Assembly: GCA_021018815.1 (NCBI GenBank)
Contig: JAITYX010000103.1
Coordinates: 1,550,001 to 1,614,000 of the forward strand
Source of the DNA: Talinum fruticosum
Lineage: Eukaryota; Streptophyta; Magnoliopsida; Caryophyllales; Talinaceae
DNA length: 64,000 nucleotides
Direction of reading: 5' to 3'
Made by a program: the position numbers and the translations under genes. Below, piece by piece: positions 27,193-40,200 of this stretch (position 1 is the stretch's first letter; each line of letters opens with the position of its first letter). The notes beneath the pieces are model-generated. The model worked only from the letters and a program-made list of their open reading frames with translations, searched no databases and was not told the origin of the DNA.

Positions 27193-28020
27193 TCAGGTTT
27201 GGAATCTGGGACAACATTTATTGATTTTTTTTTGCAACACACCATTAATGCAATTCTTGTATCAGCTTCGGATATACTGAGTGCTAGTTTCATTGTTTAG
27301 TTCATTGCGGGCTTGTCAATGTTGTTGTATCATGTGCCTCTTGTTTTGTAATAGTAATAGGACATGACCCTTGTTTCTTTTTATGTTTCTGTTCATGTTC
27401 TCAATGAAATATTTGCAGTCATTGCTCAAAGTTGGAAGTCATCGTTTTTGTGCTGACGTGAAAGTGAGAGATGTATAAGTTCATGGACGAGTAAAAAAGC
27501 ACTCTGGAAATATGAAGATTATATTTGAAATCCAATGTATTCTTGCATAGTTGCATCCTTTTGGTTTCTTAGCATAATATGATAATAGTAACTCTTTACT
27601 GGAATGACACCAACTCACTGAAAGCATGGTCATTCAAATCGTTGTTGTAGGTCAGTATTTATACAGAGGCAAACGTGTTGATGTACAGGGTCAATGAATC
27701 AAAGTTTCAGTAGTTCTACTATTATGTGTTGAGTTGAATGGGCTAATTATTGACTGGTAAGTTGTAAATGCTGAAAGCCCCAAGCTGGCAGTCAGAATCG
27801 CAGCTTCAGCAACAAATGAGCATATATTTATGTACTGGTAGGTACGATCACTGGATTTACAGCCAAATTATCCATTGAACTTGAAGCTAACATACATGAA
27901 GCAGCACCTAGTGTCCAAAAATAGTGCTTTGATCTCAAGCACAAGCAAAGAGCTTTTAAGAAGAACCAAAAAGGAATCACTGGTACAATGAGAATCCACG
28001 ATTTTCGTTTTTCTGTCATA
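27193..28020. other. Converging 3' flanks of the O-fucosyltransferase-like and hydrolase genes
   Basis: The two genes are convergent, so this 0.8 kb contains both 3' untranslated regions. AATGAAAT near 27402 is a possible polyadenylation signal for the plus-strand gene. Nothing else recognised. Confidence 0.5.
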
Positions 28021-29919
28021 CTAGTGATTCTGAAGTATGCTGGCTCTTGTTGCAGAATGGCGTGCCACAAATGATTCCACCAAAGGGTTCACCAAATGAG
28101 GTGCCTCATCCTACAAGATAATAACATTGCCTACTAAAAATCTCTCACAACAATGACCTGTTCTCTAGTTATAAATAATATAATTTGCACAAAAAAAAAA
28201 AAAAAGATAAGACAACTGAGCTCTTGGATTGACAATTATGGAAGCTGTTGAGAAACCCTAGGGATACAGTAGAGAGGTACACGGTTTAAGAATGAGAATG
28301 TAAATGTCCAAGTGAATGTTAGTGAGAAGGAAAAGCAGACCTGAGGGCAGTGGCCAACGTCGGGCAAGACAACAAAATCTTCAACAGTTTCAAAGTTTTC
28401 ATAGGCTCTTCCTAGCTCAATGGGTTCCCATGGATCTTTATCGCCCCAAGCTATCAACACTGGGCACTGCACAGAGAATAAAACTCATACATTCAGACCA
28501 GAAATCATAACCAGATAGGCTCCATTACCAACCTTGAGGGGAAACACTACATATAGCCCTGACCTTGACTTGAGGAATTAGTTCCTCAGGAAGAGGGCCA
28601 TCAGAGTAGCAAATGAACTCAAGAAACACATCAGCAGCACCAGGTTGAAGCCCTGGACGAAGGATTTTCTCGACTAGTTCCTCTGTCACCTGGGAAGTAT
28701 CATGGTAACACTGAAAGAGAAATTGTTAGCACAGCCAAGCACAATCAACTCTTTTTTTGTTTGTCCAACAGCTACAGGACATTTCTATACAAAGATGTGG
28801 CCCTTGGACACTTGAAAGAAAGCAAGTACTGAAACAGAGAGGTCCAACTCTGGATGTGTACAAGCAAACAACAATAGTTAGTTGTGTCCAAGTAAGCAAG
28901 CTTGAGAGTAGAACCTGGCAAAGAATGTTTCTAACAGATTGCGGTGTGGCTACTGATTTAAAGAATAATTTACCAAGTGCAGTATTCCTGCAGCAATGAC
29001 ACCCAGTAAAAGTTAGATGTTGCATCTGAAACCTGAATGTAGGGACTGAGGTGATAGTGGATTACCGCAGTAAAGTCTGAAAGGACTTGATTAGAGGCCT
29101 GGCAAGGGGAGGCTGCTTCTTAACATGAAGCATACGAAGAGATATGTTGAGAAGGACGAGTCCTTTGCAGATATGAGGTGCTGTAACTGCAGCCTCAAGT
29201 CCAACAAGACCTCCAATGGAATTGCAAATAAAGAAGGGTTCATCCTGGACAACCTCCACGCAGAAGTCATTCAATTGGGAGGCCCATGTGTGGAATGTGT
29301 AGAAAGGAGTATCGCGAAAATCACGAGGGTTGGGCTTGTCAGAGTAGCCGTAGCCAACGAGATCAATGGAGTAGACCCTGTGTGACTTTCCAAGAACTGG
29401 TAGGTTTTTCCTCCAGTGGTCACTGTTAAAGAACAAGTGAAGCAATCAAGATTTTGGGGGGTGGGTGGGTTGGGGAGTATAGGCAGTTCCGAATTGTGAA
29501 CGAGTTGAGTACTTACCTGTTAGCTCCAAAGCCATGGATCAAAACCAGTGCTGGACCTCTATCACCGCAGGATTGATACCGGATTGAATAACCCCTCCAA
29601 TTCCACTTGCTTTGAGAGTTGAGACAGACAGAAAGAGGGGGCAAGATTAGGAGCTGTCAAGTGAAGATAAAGGTAAAGGTGAGGTGAGAATATTGAAATT
29701 ACCTAGAATGAACAGGTGGGTCGGGTTGGGGGTCGGAAATGGCGTGGAACTGGAACTGGAACCATGGTTATTTGAACTCGATTTCAGCTTGAATCTGCCT
29801 GGAAATTTGCGTGTGGCTGTTGTAGGAATTGAAAATTGAGAGGGCAGAAGAGGATTAATGAGCGTGTGAGATTTTGTATGGAATAGTATGCAATTGGCAG
29901 CCCAACTCGTGGTCGCCAT
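28021..29919 (-). CDS. Alpha/beta hydrolase, probable chloroplast protein
   Basis: An alpha/beta-hydrolase-fold enzyme related to the plastid pheophytinase/chlorophyll-dephytylase-like group. Exons: 29703-29919, 29517-29609, 29066-29422, 28915-28987, 28564-28710, 28341-28466, 28021-28110. The oxyanion-loop motif LIHGFGAN, the DLVGYGYSDKPNPRDF block and the nucleophile elbow CNSIGG (Ser) are clear, with the acid in AWGDKDPWEP (Asp) and the base in PDVGHCPQ (His). The catalytic triad is complete. The N-terminus is rich in Ser, Thr and basic residues and lacks acidic ones, as in a transit peptide. Exon 1 and exon 2 join in phase only if one base is added in exon 1; the G run on the plus strand at 29728-29732 is the natural place. 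Corrected length is about 367. The substrate is not predictable; esterase or dephytylase activity is a guess from relatives. Confidence 0.85.
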
Positions 29920-31253
29920 TTGCATTAGATTATTCAGGAGCTGCCTGTGTTTCTCATACCACCGAATCAGACACAAAAACTTGGTGGCCCTGCTTTGCCT
30001 TTCCTTCCCACCACTCCGCTCCGCGCCTCCTATTTCCTCTTCTTTTTCACCTTCAAGTATGTCTACATTCCTAGCAAGCTCTTTAAACTTTTGGTATATA
30101 TATATATATATATATACATACATACATGCACATAAAAACACACACACACACACACACAAACATATATATATGTGTATGAAGCGTATGGAACTGATAAATG
30201 TATTATCGTGTCACATTAAGGTGATGTGCTATAAAAATCTTAATAAAGACATGTTATATTTTTGTTTTTTTCTAAATAATTTATTTTAACAATGGTTTTT
30301 TCCCTTGAATTTTAACATATATTTTTTTAAAAACTTAGATACGATCATTAATAATTTATAATTTTTTAATAATAGATTTTTATTCATTTCTAACAAATTA
30401 TGTCTCAAAAATTATAGAAATTAGTTCACTATTACTGATCGAAAGTAGTAAATAGTTTAAGAAACTTATACTACAATTGAATTGAATTAAATTGAGTTAA
30501 GACAATTCAATTAATTTTAAAACATTAAAAAACAGTAAAATTTGAAATAAAACAGTAATCAATTCAACATTTTAATGATTCATCCCATCCTTTTTTTTGT
30601 TTAGCATGTAATAACGAGTCTAATTTAACGATAGTATTAAATTTCAAAAATAATTAGAGGGGAAAAACCCTAGAAAAGAAAGGAAAGGAGGTTGGAAGAT
30701 AAAGGATTAAATAATGGTGAATTGGTGATGGACGTGAAAGGGAATTGGGATTAGAATTTAGACCAATGATTGCGGAGGTTTGAACGTAACCTGGCTAGCC
30801 TGGGCTGGGTTGGGTTGGTTACCACTTTCGGTCCCGGGCCATATTAATTAATTAATTTATTTGTTGTTTAGAGTATTATTTTGTTGATTTCCCTCCAAAA
30901 TTTGGGAAAAAAAAAAGAAAAGAAAGAAAGCGGGTCTAATCATTGAGTGTGAGGTGTATAAGCCCCCACCCCCAGGGGCTGAATGCAATTAAAAGAAAAT
31001 TTTCATGTGAATTACCGAACAAGTCCCTCAAAACCCTCGACTCCATTTTCATCGTCAGCCTGCCTATTACTGCTGCTTCTTTTATACTCCGCCCGCCCTC
31101 CTCTACCTCTGTGTGTGTGTGTCTCTCTCTCCCCTCTCCCCCAGCGAGCCAGGAGAGACAGAAGAGGAGATAGCCTCCCTCTCCCTCTCCCTCTCCCTCT
31201 CCCAATTCTCAACTCCTCATCCCTAAACCCCAGAAACCCTAGAAATCACAGGC
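29920..31253. other. Divergent promoter region of the hydrolase and importin genes
   Basis: The hydrolase (minus) and importin (plus) genes diverge, so this 1.3 kb should hold both promoters. It contains a TA array at about 30095-30116 and a CA array at about 30138-30158, then AT-rich sequence. The importin leader near 31100-31205 has TG/TC repeats and five CTCCCT-type units (about 31172-31201). A second TA run is at 30160-30170. No gene seen. Confidence 0.55.
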
Positions 31254-34200
31254 ATGGATCCCCAGTCAGCTGAGAATCAGATCCAGCATGAAGCAGAGGT
31301 GGCTGTGCTTCTTGGCCCAGACCCCGCCCCCTTCGAGTCCCTCATCTCCCACCTCATGTCCTCCTCCAACGACCAGCGATCCCAGGCCGAATTCGCCTTC
31401 AACCTCTGCAAGCAGACCCACCCCGATTCCCTCGCCCTCAAGCTCGCCCATCTCCTCCAATTCTCCCCCATCTCGAAGCCCGTGCCATGTCCGCCATCCT
31501 CCTCCGCAAGCTCCTCACCCGCTCCTCCTCCGACGACTCCTACCTCTGGCCCCGCCTCTCTCTCTCCTCCCAGTCCTCCCTCAAGTCTATCCTCCTCTCC
31601 TGCGTCCAGCGCGACGACGCCAAGTCCATCTCCAAGAAGCTCTGCGACACCATCTCCGAGCTCGCCTCCGGCATCCTCCCCGACAACGGATGGCCCGAGC
31701 TCCTCCCCTTCATCTTCCAGTGCGTCTCCTCCGACTCCCCTCCCTCCAGGAGTCCGCCTTCTTCATCTTCGCCCAGCTCTCCCAGTTCATCGGCGACTCC
31801 CTCCTCCCTTACATCAAGGACCTCCACGCCGTCTTCTCCAACTCCCTCGCCAACTCCCCCAGCTCCGACGTCCGTATCGCCGCCCTCAATGCTCTCATCA
31901 ACTTCATCCAGTGCCTCGACAGCTCCGCCGACAGGGACAGGTTCCAGGACCTCCTGCCCGCCATGATGAGGACTTTGACCGAGGCCCTCAACTCCGGCCA
32001 GGAGGCCACCGCCCAGGAGGCCCTCGAGCTCCTCATCGAGCTGGCCGGCACCGAGCCCAGGTTCCTCAGGAGGCAGCTCCTCGACATCGTCGGCTCCATG
32101 CTCCAAATAGCCGAGGCTGAGCAGCTCGAGGAAGGGACCAGGCACCTCGCCGTCGAGTTCGTCATAACCCTGGCCGAGGCCAGAGAGCGCGCCCCCGGCA
32201 TGATGAGGAAGCTCCCCAGTTCGTCAGCAGGTTGTTCGGGATCCTCATGAAGATGCTGCTCGATATCGAGGATGACCCCGCTTGGCACAGCGCTCAGGCT
32301 GAGGACGAGGATGCTGGCGAGACCAGCAATTACAGCGTTGCCCAGGAGTGTCTCGATCGCCTCGCCATTGCTCTCGGAGGCAACACCATTGTTCCTGTCG
32401 CGTCTGACCTCTTGCCTGCTTATCTGGCCGCTCCTGAGTGGCAGAAGCACCATGCCGCTCTCATTGCTCTTGCACAGATTGCTGAGGGTTGCTCCAAGGT
32501 ATTATATTCTTAAGTAACCTCTTATTCTTATCTTCGCACTTTCCTTCTTGTTTGAAAAATGCCCAACAGATTGTTCCTGTGACCCCCCATCCCAATGACG
32601 AAATACATGCTCAACATCTTATCCCTTGTACAATTCTGAAAAAGTTGAATTTACAGCACCTTGTTCCATGTGGCATGGTAGGTGATGATTAAAAATTTGG
32701 AGCAAATAGTGAATATGGTATTGAACTCGTTCCAAGATCCCCATCCACGGGTAAGATGGGCGGCTATCAATGCAATTGGACAGTTGTCTACTGACCTCGG
32801 TCCAGATTTGCAAATGCAGTATCACCAAAGCGTTCTGCCAGCACTTGCTGCTGCTATGGATGACTTCCAAAATCCTAGAGTACAGGTTAGTTGCCTGCTT
32901 GGCTAAAATGACTTTCTACAAACTGCTTATCCTGCAAAATTGTTAGTTGCTATATATTTTATTCTCAGTATGTATTGAGTATACTGGATATGATTGCCAC
33001 AGTTTAAGTTAAATATAGCTTCCCTTCGCATTGTATCTTGTGTCTCATCTCATTCTTTATTTAGGGATTAATGTCAAGTTTCTTGGATATCATTGCTATA
33101 GTTTGGTTACAACTTACTTCTCTGTGCATTCTGTCTTGTGTGTAATTCTTAGTTTATCGATTACTAATATCTAGTTTGTATTTGTGTATCCTTGAGTACT
33201 TGTGGCACAATCCTGTGCAGAATTCATGTCTGTCGAGGTGTATCCAGATATTATGGCGAGGAGCTTTTCCTTATTCTTGTGCTTAGGGGTGAGCATGTCT
33301 CGTGGTACCAGAACCGGTCAAACGGGTAAGGTTCCAGAACCGCAACCATTTGACTGGTTCTGGGTAAGCTTCCTACAATTTAGGAAGCTGTCGAAGAGGT
33401 TCCAGTTTTCGGTTTTCAGTTTTCAGTTTTTTTCAGTTTTTGATTAAAAATTCAGTTTTCAGTTTTTGAATAAAAAATTCTAAGTAATACTAGTATGCAC
33501 TCCCAATTTTTATCTTTTTTATAACAATAATGGTATGGATAGGGTACCATGGAACCGGTCGGTTCAGGTTCCTGAAATTCAGGAATCGGTTAAACAGGTT
33601 CAAGTTCCTAGTTTTGGGACAAGATATACGGAACCACTCACCCCTACTTGTGCTAGAAGGGGGAAAGATGGTGCAAACAATTTTGGTTGCTTTTTTCTTT
33701 TTTGGTCTTTGTCATGTAAAGTATCTTTTTTGTCATTGTAAATGCTCCGAGATTTCTAGTCTGTGTTATTTTATTTTTCTTATGATATCATGTATATTGG
33801 CAGGCACATGCAGCTTCTGCTGTTCTCAACTTCAGTGAGAACTGCACTCCGGATATTTTAACTCCTTACTTGGACGGGATAGTGAGCAAATTACTCGTCC
33901 TTTTACAGGTAAATGCAAGTAATAATTTTGGTGATTGTACAGGTGTTCTTCACCCATTCAAGAAGCAGTGTCTCGTGCCTTTCATTTATGTATGACCTTT
34001 TTATCGATGATGTCTGCGTAATGCTAATATTAACTGTATATAATTCAGAATGGCAAACAATTGGTTCAAGAGGGAGCTTTGACTGCATTGGCATCCGTTG
34101 CTGATTCTTCTCAGGTACCTCTTTTTCAATAGTCTGTTTGATTAGATTATATTGTTGTGGACATGCAAAAAAAAAATTCATTCAATGCTATTTCAGGAGC

Positions 34201-37200
34201 ATTTCCAAAAATACTATGATGCTGTCATGCCATATTTGAAGGCTATTCTTGTAAATGCAACGGATAAATCTAACCGTATGCTCAGAGCAAAAGCAATGGA
34301 GTGCATTAGTTTGGTTGGAATGGCCGTTGGCAAGGAAAAGTTCAGAGATGATGCCAGGCAGGTTTGTAAAATCATAGCCATTTGAATTTTCTCTGTTTCT
34401 GGACTTTGTTTATTCTACTTGTCAGCTATGAAGTTTGCTTATATGGGGTGAGTTCTATTTTTGGTTGAGTTGTGATGTCTTTCCTGGAGTTATTGTTTCC
34501 GATGTCATCGATATGATCATTCATATTGTTCATAAGTTTTCAGTGTGACTTGTTTTTGGGGTTTTAGAAGGCTCTTGGTTCTCTGGTTGCGTGATTTCTG
34601 TCTTAGTTATATGCTGTATCTATTGACAACATCCTTCACCTTGTTCTCTGCCAGGTCATGGAAGTGCTCATGTCACTGCAAGGATCTCAAATGGAGTCTG
34701 ATGATCCAATAACAAGTTACATGCTGCAGGTTTGTTTTGCTAATATTTGGAAATGAATTCTTTGTGCTCCTCTTTCTTTTATTGTTTTCTTTAATGGATT
34801 GCTAATATGGCCTCCATTTGTGAACTTTGTGGCTGCTCTTTCCAGGCTTGGGCTAGACTTTGCAAGTGCTTGGGGCAGGATTTCCTTCCTTACATGAGTG
34901 TTGTTATGCCCCCTCTGCTTCAGTCTGCTCAGCTTAAACCTGATGTAACCATCACCTCTGCTGACTCAGACAATGATATTGAAGAGTCAGATGATGAGAG
35001 GTATAGATCATGCTTTATCTTGAAGACCTATAATTTTCAGTTTATTGGGATTTTTTTTTCTGTAATGCCTTGTCAGATGTGTCATTGTTTGTTTTTGTTC
35101 TTGTTCTTGTTTGAATCGCTGAGACTGATGAAAATATAATATTGAGGGTTAGTCACCAGCAATTTTTGAGGCATGTTGCCTTGTCTATTGCATAAAGAAT
35201 ATATCATTTGAGACCAAGCTGGGGGTTGTTGAACTTCAGGCTAAACTTAGGAGTACAGTTGTAGATGGGTGAATGAATATGTATACCATTTATGTTCATT
35301 CAATGTTGGAAGGTAGATTCCATATTGACATTTTTGAGGGTTTTCTCTGTTATTTTGGGACCAAACATTACCTTCACCATGCCATTGGTTTGGGACCAAA
35401 CATTACCTTCGCCATGCCATTTCTCCAATGGGAAAACACAAATGTTACATATAGTGGCTAGTTTATTGTTGTGTTGAACTGCTTTGCTGAATGCTTGTCT
35501 TTTCTTTGCTTGGAACTGGTCCAATATCTTTTTAAGATTCATCTCCAAATTGTATTGACATTGTGAAAAATGCTAATATGTTTTTTGCAGTATGGAGACC
35601 ATTACTCTCGGAGACAAGAGAATAGCAATTAAGACTAGTGTTTTAGAGGAGAAGGCAACTGCGTGCAACATGCTTTGCTGTTATGCTGATGAATTAAAAG
35701 AAGGATTTTATCCCTGGATCGATCAGGTTAGTCCGTACAACTCTTAAAGTATTTCCTAGTCGAGTCAAATGTATAACTTATTTTGAATTGTATTGAAAAA
35801 AAATGCTCTGCAGGTTGCACCAACACTTGTTCCACTCCTCAAATTTTATTTTCACGAAGAGGTTCGCAGAGCTGCTGTTTCCGGTATGGAATCAACTCAG
35901 TGCCCCAGTTGGCATGTTGTCCACCTAGAATGATGCTTTTCGTGATGATTTTAGGAGGTTTATCTTGTCCTTTCATTGAGAAGCATCTTTTTTTTTTTAA
36001 CAGCTATGCCAGAGCTATTGCATTCAGCAAAATTAGCTGTAGAAAAAGGCCTTGCTCAGGGTCGTAATGAGTCCTATGTTAAGCAGCTATCTGACTACAT
36101 AATACCAGCTTTGGTAGAGGCATTGCATAAGGTGGTTGTCCTTCACCACAGCGGTATCTGCTTTCCTCCCACTTCCAGCGTCCCACATTTTTCATTTCTA
36201 ATTTTGGAATTGTTTGCAGGAGCCTGATGTTGAAATTTGCGTTAGCATGTTGGACGCTTTAAATGAGTGCTTACAGGTTAGTCATGTCCTTGGAGCATTA
36301 CTGAACCTGATTCTTCTTCCTCAGCCAATAAATGACTTTAATACTAAGGCAGAGATTTATATAACGGAAATTTGACTCCATAAACATTATCTCTTCTATG
36401 TTTTAGTGTGTTCTTGCCCGGGGTGGGGGGGCTTGCTTCTGTTTCTCGCTATTAGACCACTTTTCTTATTTTTATCTTATTCAAAGCAGTGCTTCCATGT
36501 TTACGGTTGGTATCTCATTGTTCTTTTCTGCAGATTTCTGGGACGCTTTTGGATGAACACCAAGCCAAAGCCATTGTGGATGAACTTAAACATGTTCTCA
36601 CTGCTAGCTCCAGTAGAAAAAGAGAGCGAGCTGAGAGGGCTAAAGCAGATGACTTTGATGCTGAAGAAGGGGAGTTGCTTAAGGAGGAAAATGAGCAGGA
36701 GGAAGAAATTTTTGACCAAGTCAGTACTTCTGACCATGTCGTTTTTTGTTCAGTATTTATTTTTGTTCCTTAATTCAATCCCTCTCTATTTAGATATCAC
36801 AATAATGAGTGTACTTTATTTTCAGGTGGGTGAAATCTTGGGAACATTAATCAAAACATTTAAGGGCTCTTTCTTACCCTTTTTTGATGAGCTAACATCA
36901 TATCTTACACCTATGTGGGTAAGTCTCAAGCCATCGGTTTATGATTAGCATTTCTTTTATTGTTATTGTTCTGTCAAGTCAGCTGTTGGTCTATAACATA
37001 CTTGGGTGAGTGAGGCTATGGCTTGTGTGCTCTTAGCATTTTACTGTTTTGTAGCGGAGCATGTGATTATTTTGGCACCAATATGTTACTATTTTGTAGT
37101 GGGTTATTTGTTCTTTTGCATGAGTCCCACTTCTGAATTGACAGCTGTTCCTCATAAAAGGGGAAAAAGAAAGTCTAAGATTTTGATTAGAGAACGACAC

Positions 37201-40200
37201 ACTATGAAATTTTGGTTCATTAGTCTGAGGTTTTCAGTTACTTTCTTGATATGTTATAGAGGGAAGTGCAGACAGCTAGGTGTGATAGTGAATGATATAT
37301 GTACATCTCATCTGATTTTGAGATTTAATTTAGGGTAAGGACAAAACAGCTGAAGAAAGGAGAATAGCAATCTGTATTTTTGATGATGTTGCTGAGCAGT
37401 GTCGTGAAGCTGCTCTTAAGTAAGTTTAGCACCTTAAGGTGTCTCCTTTGCTGGATATCGTCTGTAGCCATAATTCTTTGAAATATTCTGATTTTATTTA
37501 TGTGGGCAGATATTATGAAACATATTTGCCCTTCCTGTTTGAGGCTTGCAACGATGAAAGTCCAGATGTTCGACAGGTTGGTGTTTTCTGTTAGCTATGT
37601 ATCCAAATCATTATTTCCATTCCACAGCTTGTTCTCATCTTGAATTCACAAACTTTATGCAGGCAGCTGTCTATGGAGTTGGGGTGTGTGCCGAGTTTGG
37701 TGGCTCAGTATTTAAGCCTTTAGTTGGGGGTAATTTTCTTTCTGCCATGCTCACCTTCATATTTTTGTTTGTTACTGTGTAAAACATTTCAAATATTGTC
37801 TGGTGATTTTCTGCAGAAGCTCTTTCAAGACTAAATGCTGTCATCCAACATCCTAATGCTCTTAATCCTGAAAATGTAATGGCATATGACAATGCTGTAT
37901 CTGCCTTAGGAAAGATATGTCGATTCCATCGGGAGAGCATTGATTCATCTCAGGTTTGTTTTTTTGACCCTTCAAATTTTTTATAATGCCCTTATTTTTC
38001 TTTTTACAAAAAAATTATCGATAACATGGTAGGCCTTTACTCCGTCATGATTTATTTACCTTTTAGTTCCTTTTATATATGCTGTGCATCAATAGTCAAA
38101 TATTGTTCATATGCTAATTTTGATGACTAATGCATCATTCTTTGTTCAATGTTGCATTTTGTGCTCCATGTCCTTTAGGGCAACATTATTGAATAGGCAA
38201 CTTGTTGTAAGTGAAATATCTGGCAAGTATGAAATGCAAGGTAGGAAAGAGGCAGGCTGTGTATAATTTTAAAAAGTAAAAATTATGGTAACATTCATGT
38301 GAATAATCAAAAAGTGGTGGCATCGATATTGTATTGACTTGATGTTTGATTTTCTTTGCCTGCCTTGCTGCATGTGTGGTGCGAGATGGGTTTTGTGCTC
38401 AGGTTTCTTATATGGTTTTCTTGATTACTATGTAGTATGCCATTGATATACATTCCATGCAGCGTTTTGGCCATTAGGCATTAATTTGTCAGTCTTTTCT
38501 TCTCAATTCTCAGCCCTCTTTATGTCTCTGAGCTTCCCCTCTTGATTTGTGCAGGTTATTCCTGCATGGTTAAGCTGTTTGCCAATTAGAGGAGACTTGA
38601 TTGAGGCAAAGGCTGTTCATGACCAGCTTTGTTCCATGGTTGAAAGGTGGTTCAATGCTTGCTACTTGGTTTTTTCTTTATTCGCCTTTTGCTGGTCTCA
38701 CTTTTGCAGGCAACCAAGTAATATGTTGTTTTACCTGCAGGTCTGATGTGGAACTCTTGGGTCCGAACAATCAGAATCTACCTAAGATAATTCTTGTCTT
38801 TGCAGAGGTCAGTCTTTCAATTTTAACAACATTCTTGCGTCATGTAGATGTGTTATTTTGAGAAAGATTTGAAGGGGTATTCATTGAGCAATATCTGGAT
38901 CTGCAGTCACAAGAGACCTAGTTATAACTTCACTGGTTGTATGAATTATTTTGCTGCTTTTCCCATGAAGCATTGAAACAGTTTATATGTTTCAGCATAA
39001 CGAACTTTGAATAAGTAGCTCTGATAGTGATTGAAGCGTCAACATTTATGGCCGACTCAATCGATCCAACTTATTGACGGAATGACAGCTGATAGTTGTC
39101 TCAACTATAATGTTGAGTGATACCTTGGGTAAAAAGGAATATGATTAGGACAGTTTGATAACAGTGAATCTTAGTAGTTATAGGGCTTCCAAATTGAGTT
39201 GTAAAATTAGGACCTAGAAGTAGGGATGGCAACGTGGCGGGGCGGGACCAGGGAGTCCCCACCCCGTCCCCGGCCCCGCTGCCCAATCCCCACCCCACCC
39301 CGTCCCGCCCCCATCCCTGGTTCGGGGCAAGAAGATACTCCCCATCCCCATCCCCAGCGGGTCTCCAATCCCCAGCGTATACATGTCCAGCCAGTTCATA
39401 ATATTGACCATTCTAAGATCCAAAATACTCAAATATGAAGCATCAATCTAAAAAAACAGAGCCCTTTTCAGTTACAATTAATAGCAAAAAGCCAAAAATA
39501 GACTATAGTTCTTTAAATCTCCACAAATGAGGAAAAATACCAGAAAAAAGAGAAAAACACGTTTGGAGCAGCAGATTTTATCCTCGAGATAATGCCACCA
39601 TTGGTGGTGATGAGGAGGAGCGGCAAAGCGGGACGAGAAATGTGATGGTGGGCAGTGAACTGCTTTTACTCTGGTGAGAGTGAGACTGAGCACTGGAATA
39701 GTTTGGCCAAGTAACGTGAGGGACGTATGATCTTGGCTTCCAAATTCTTCCTTTCAAAAGCGAGAGAGAGAGAGCGAGGAGAGAGAGAGACAGAGAGGAA
39801 ATGAGAGAAAGGAAACAGGAGGAAAGAGGGACGAACGGTGGCTTGGGAAATCATGCTGTTGTTTCCTTTTATATTTAGTGTTTGAGTAGCATAGAATTCC
39901 CAAAATGCCCTTCCTAGGTAAAGAACACTAGCATTTTTCAAAACCAAAAATATATTAAAAATGGGGAGGGGGTGGGAAATGGGGCTAAAAATCCCCTTCC
40001 CCGGTGGGGATAGAATTTTTAACCCGTCCCTGCCATGTTCCCCGTTCGTGGCAGGTATTTTTCCCCATTTTGGGTCAGGGCCCCCTTTAGGGACGGGGAA
40101 TCCCTGCCCCGTTGCCATCCCTGCCTAGAAGTAACTTTTTGGGAATAATTTGCTTGTCCGATCCGTATGCCTTGAGAAGGAAAAAAGAGAGGAAGAGAGG

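Noticed and set aside
31254..32120. Long Pro/Ser-rich frames in importin-5 exon 1 (both strands)
   Set aside because: They are out-of-frame readings of a C-rich exon; family blocks are recovered in the shifting true frame.
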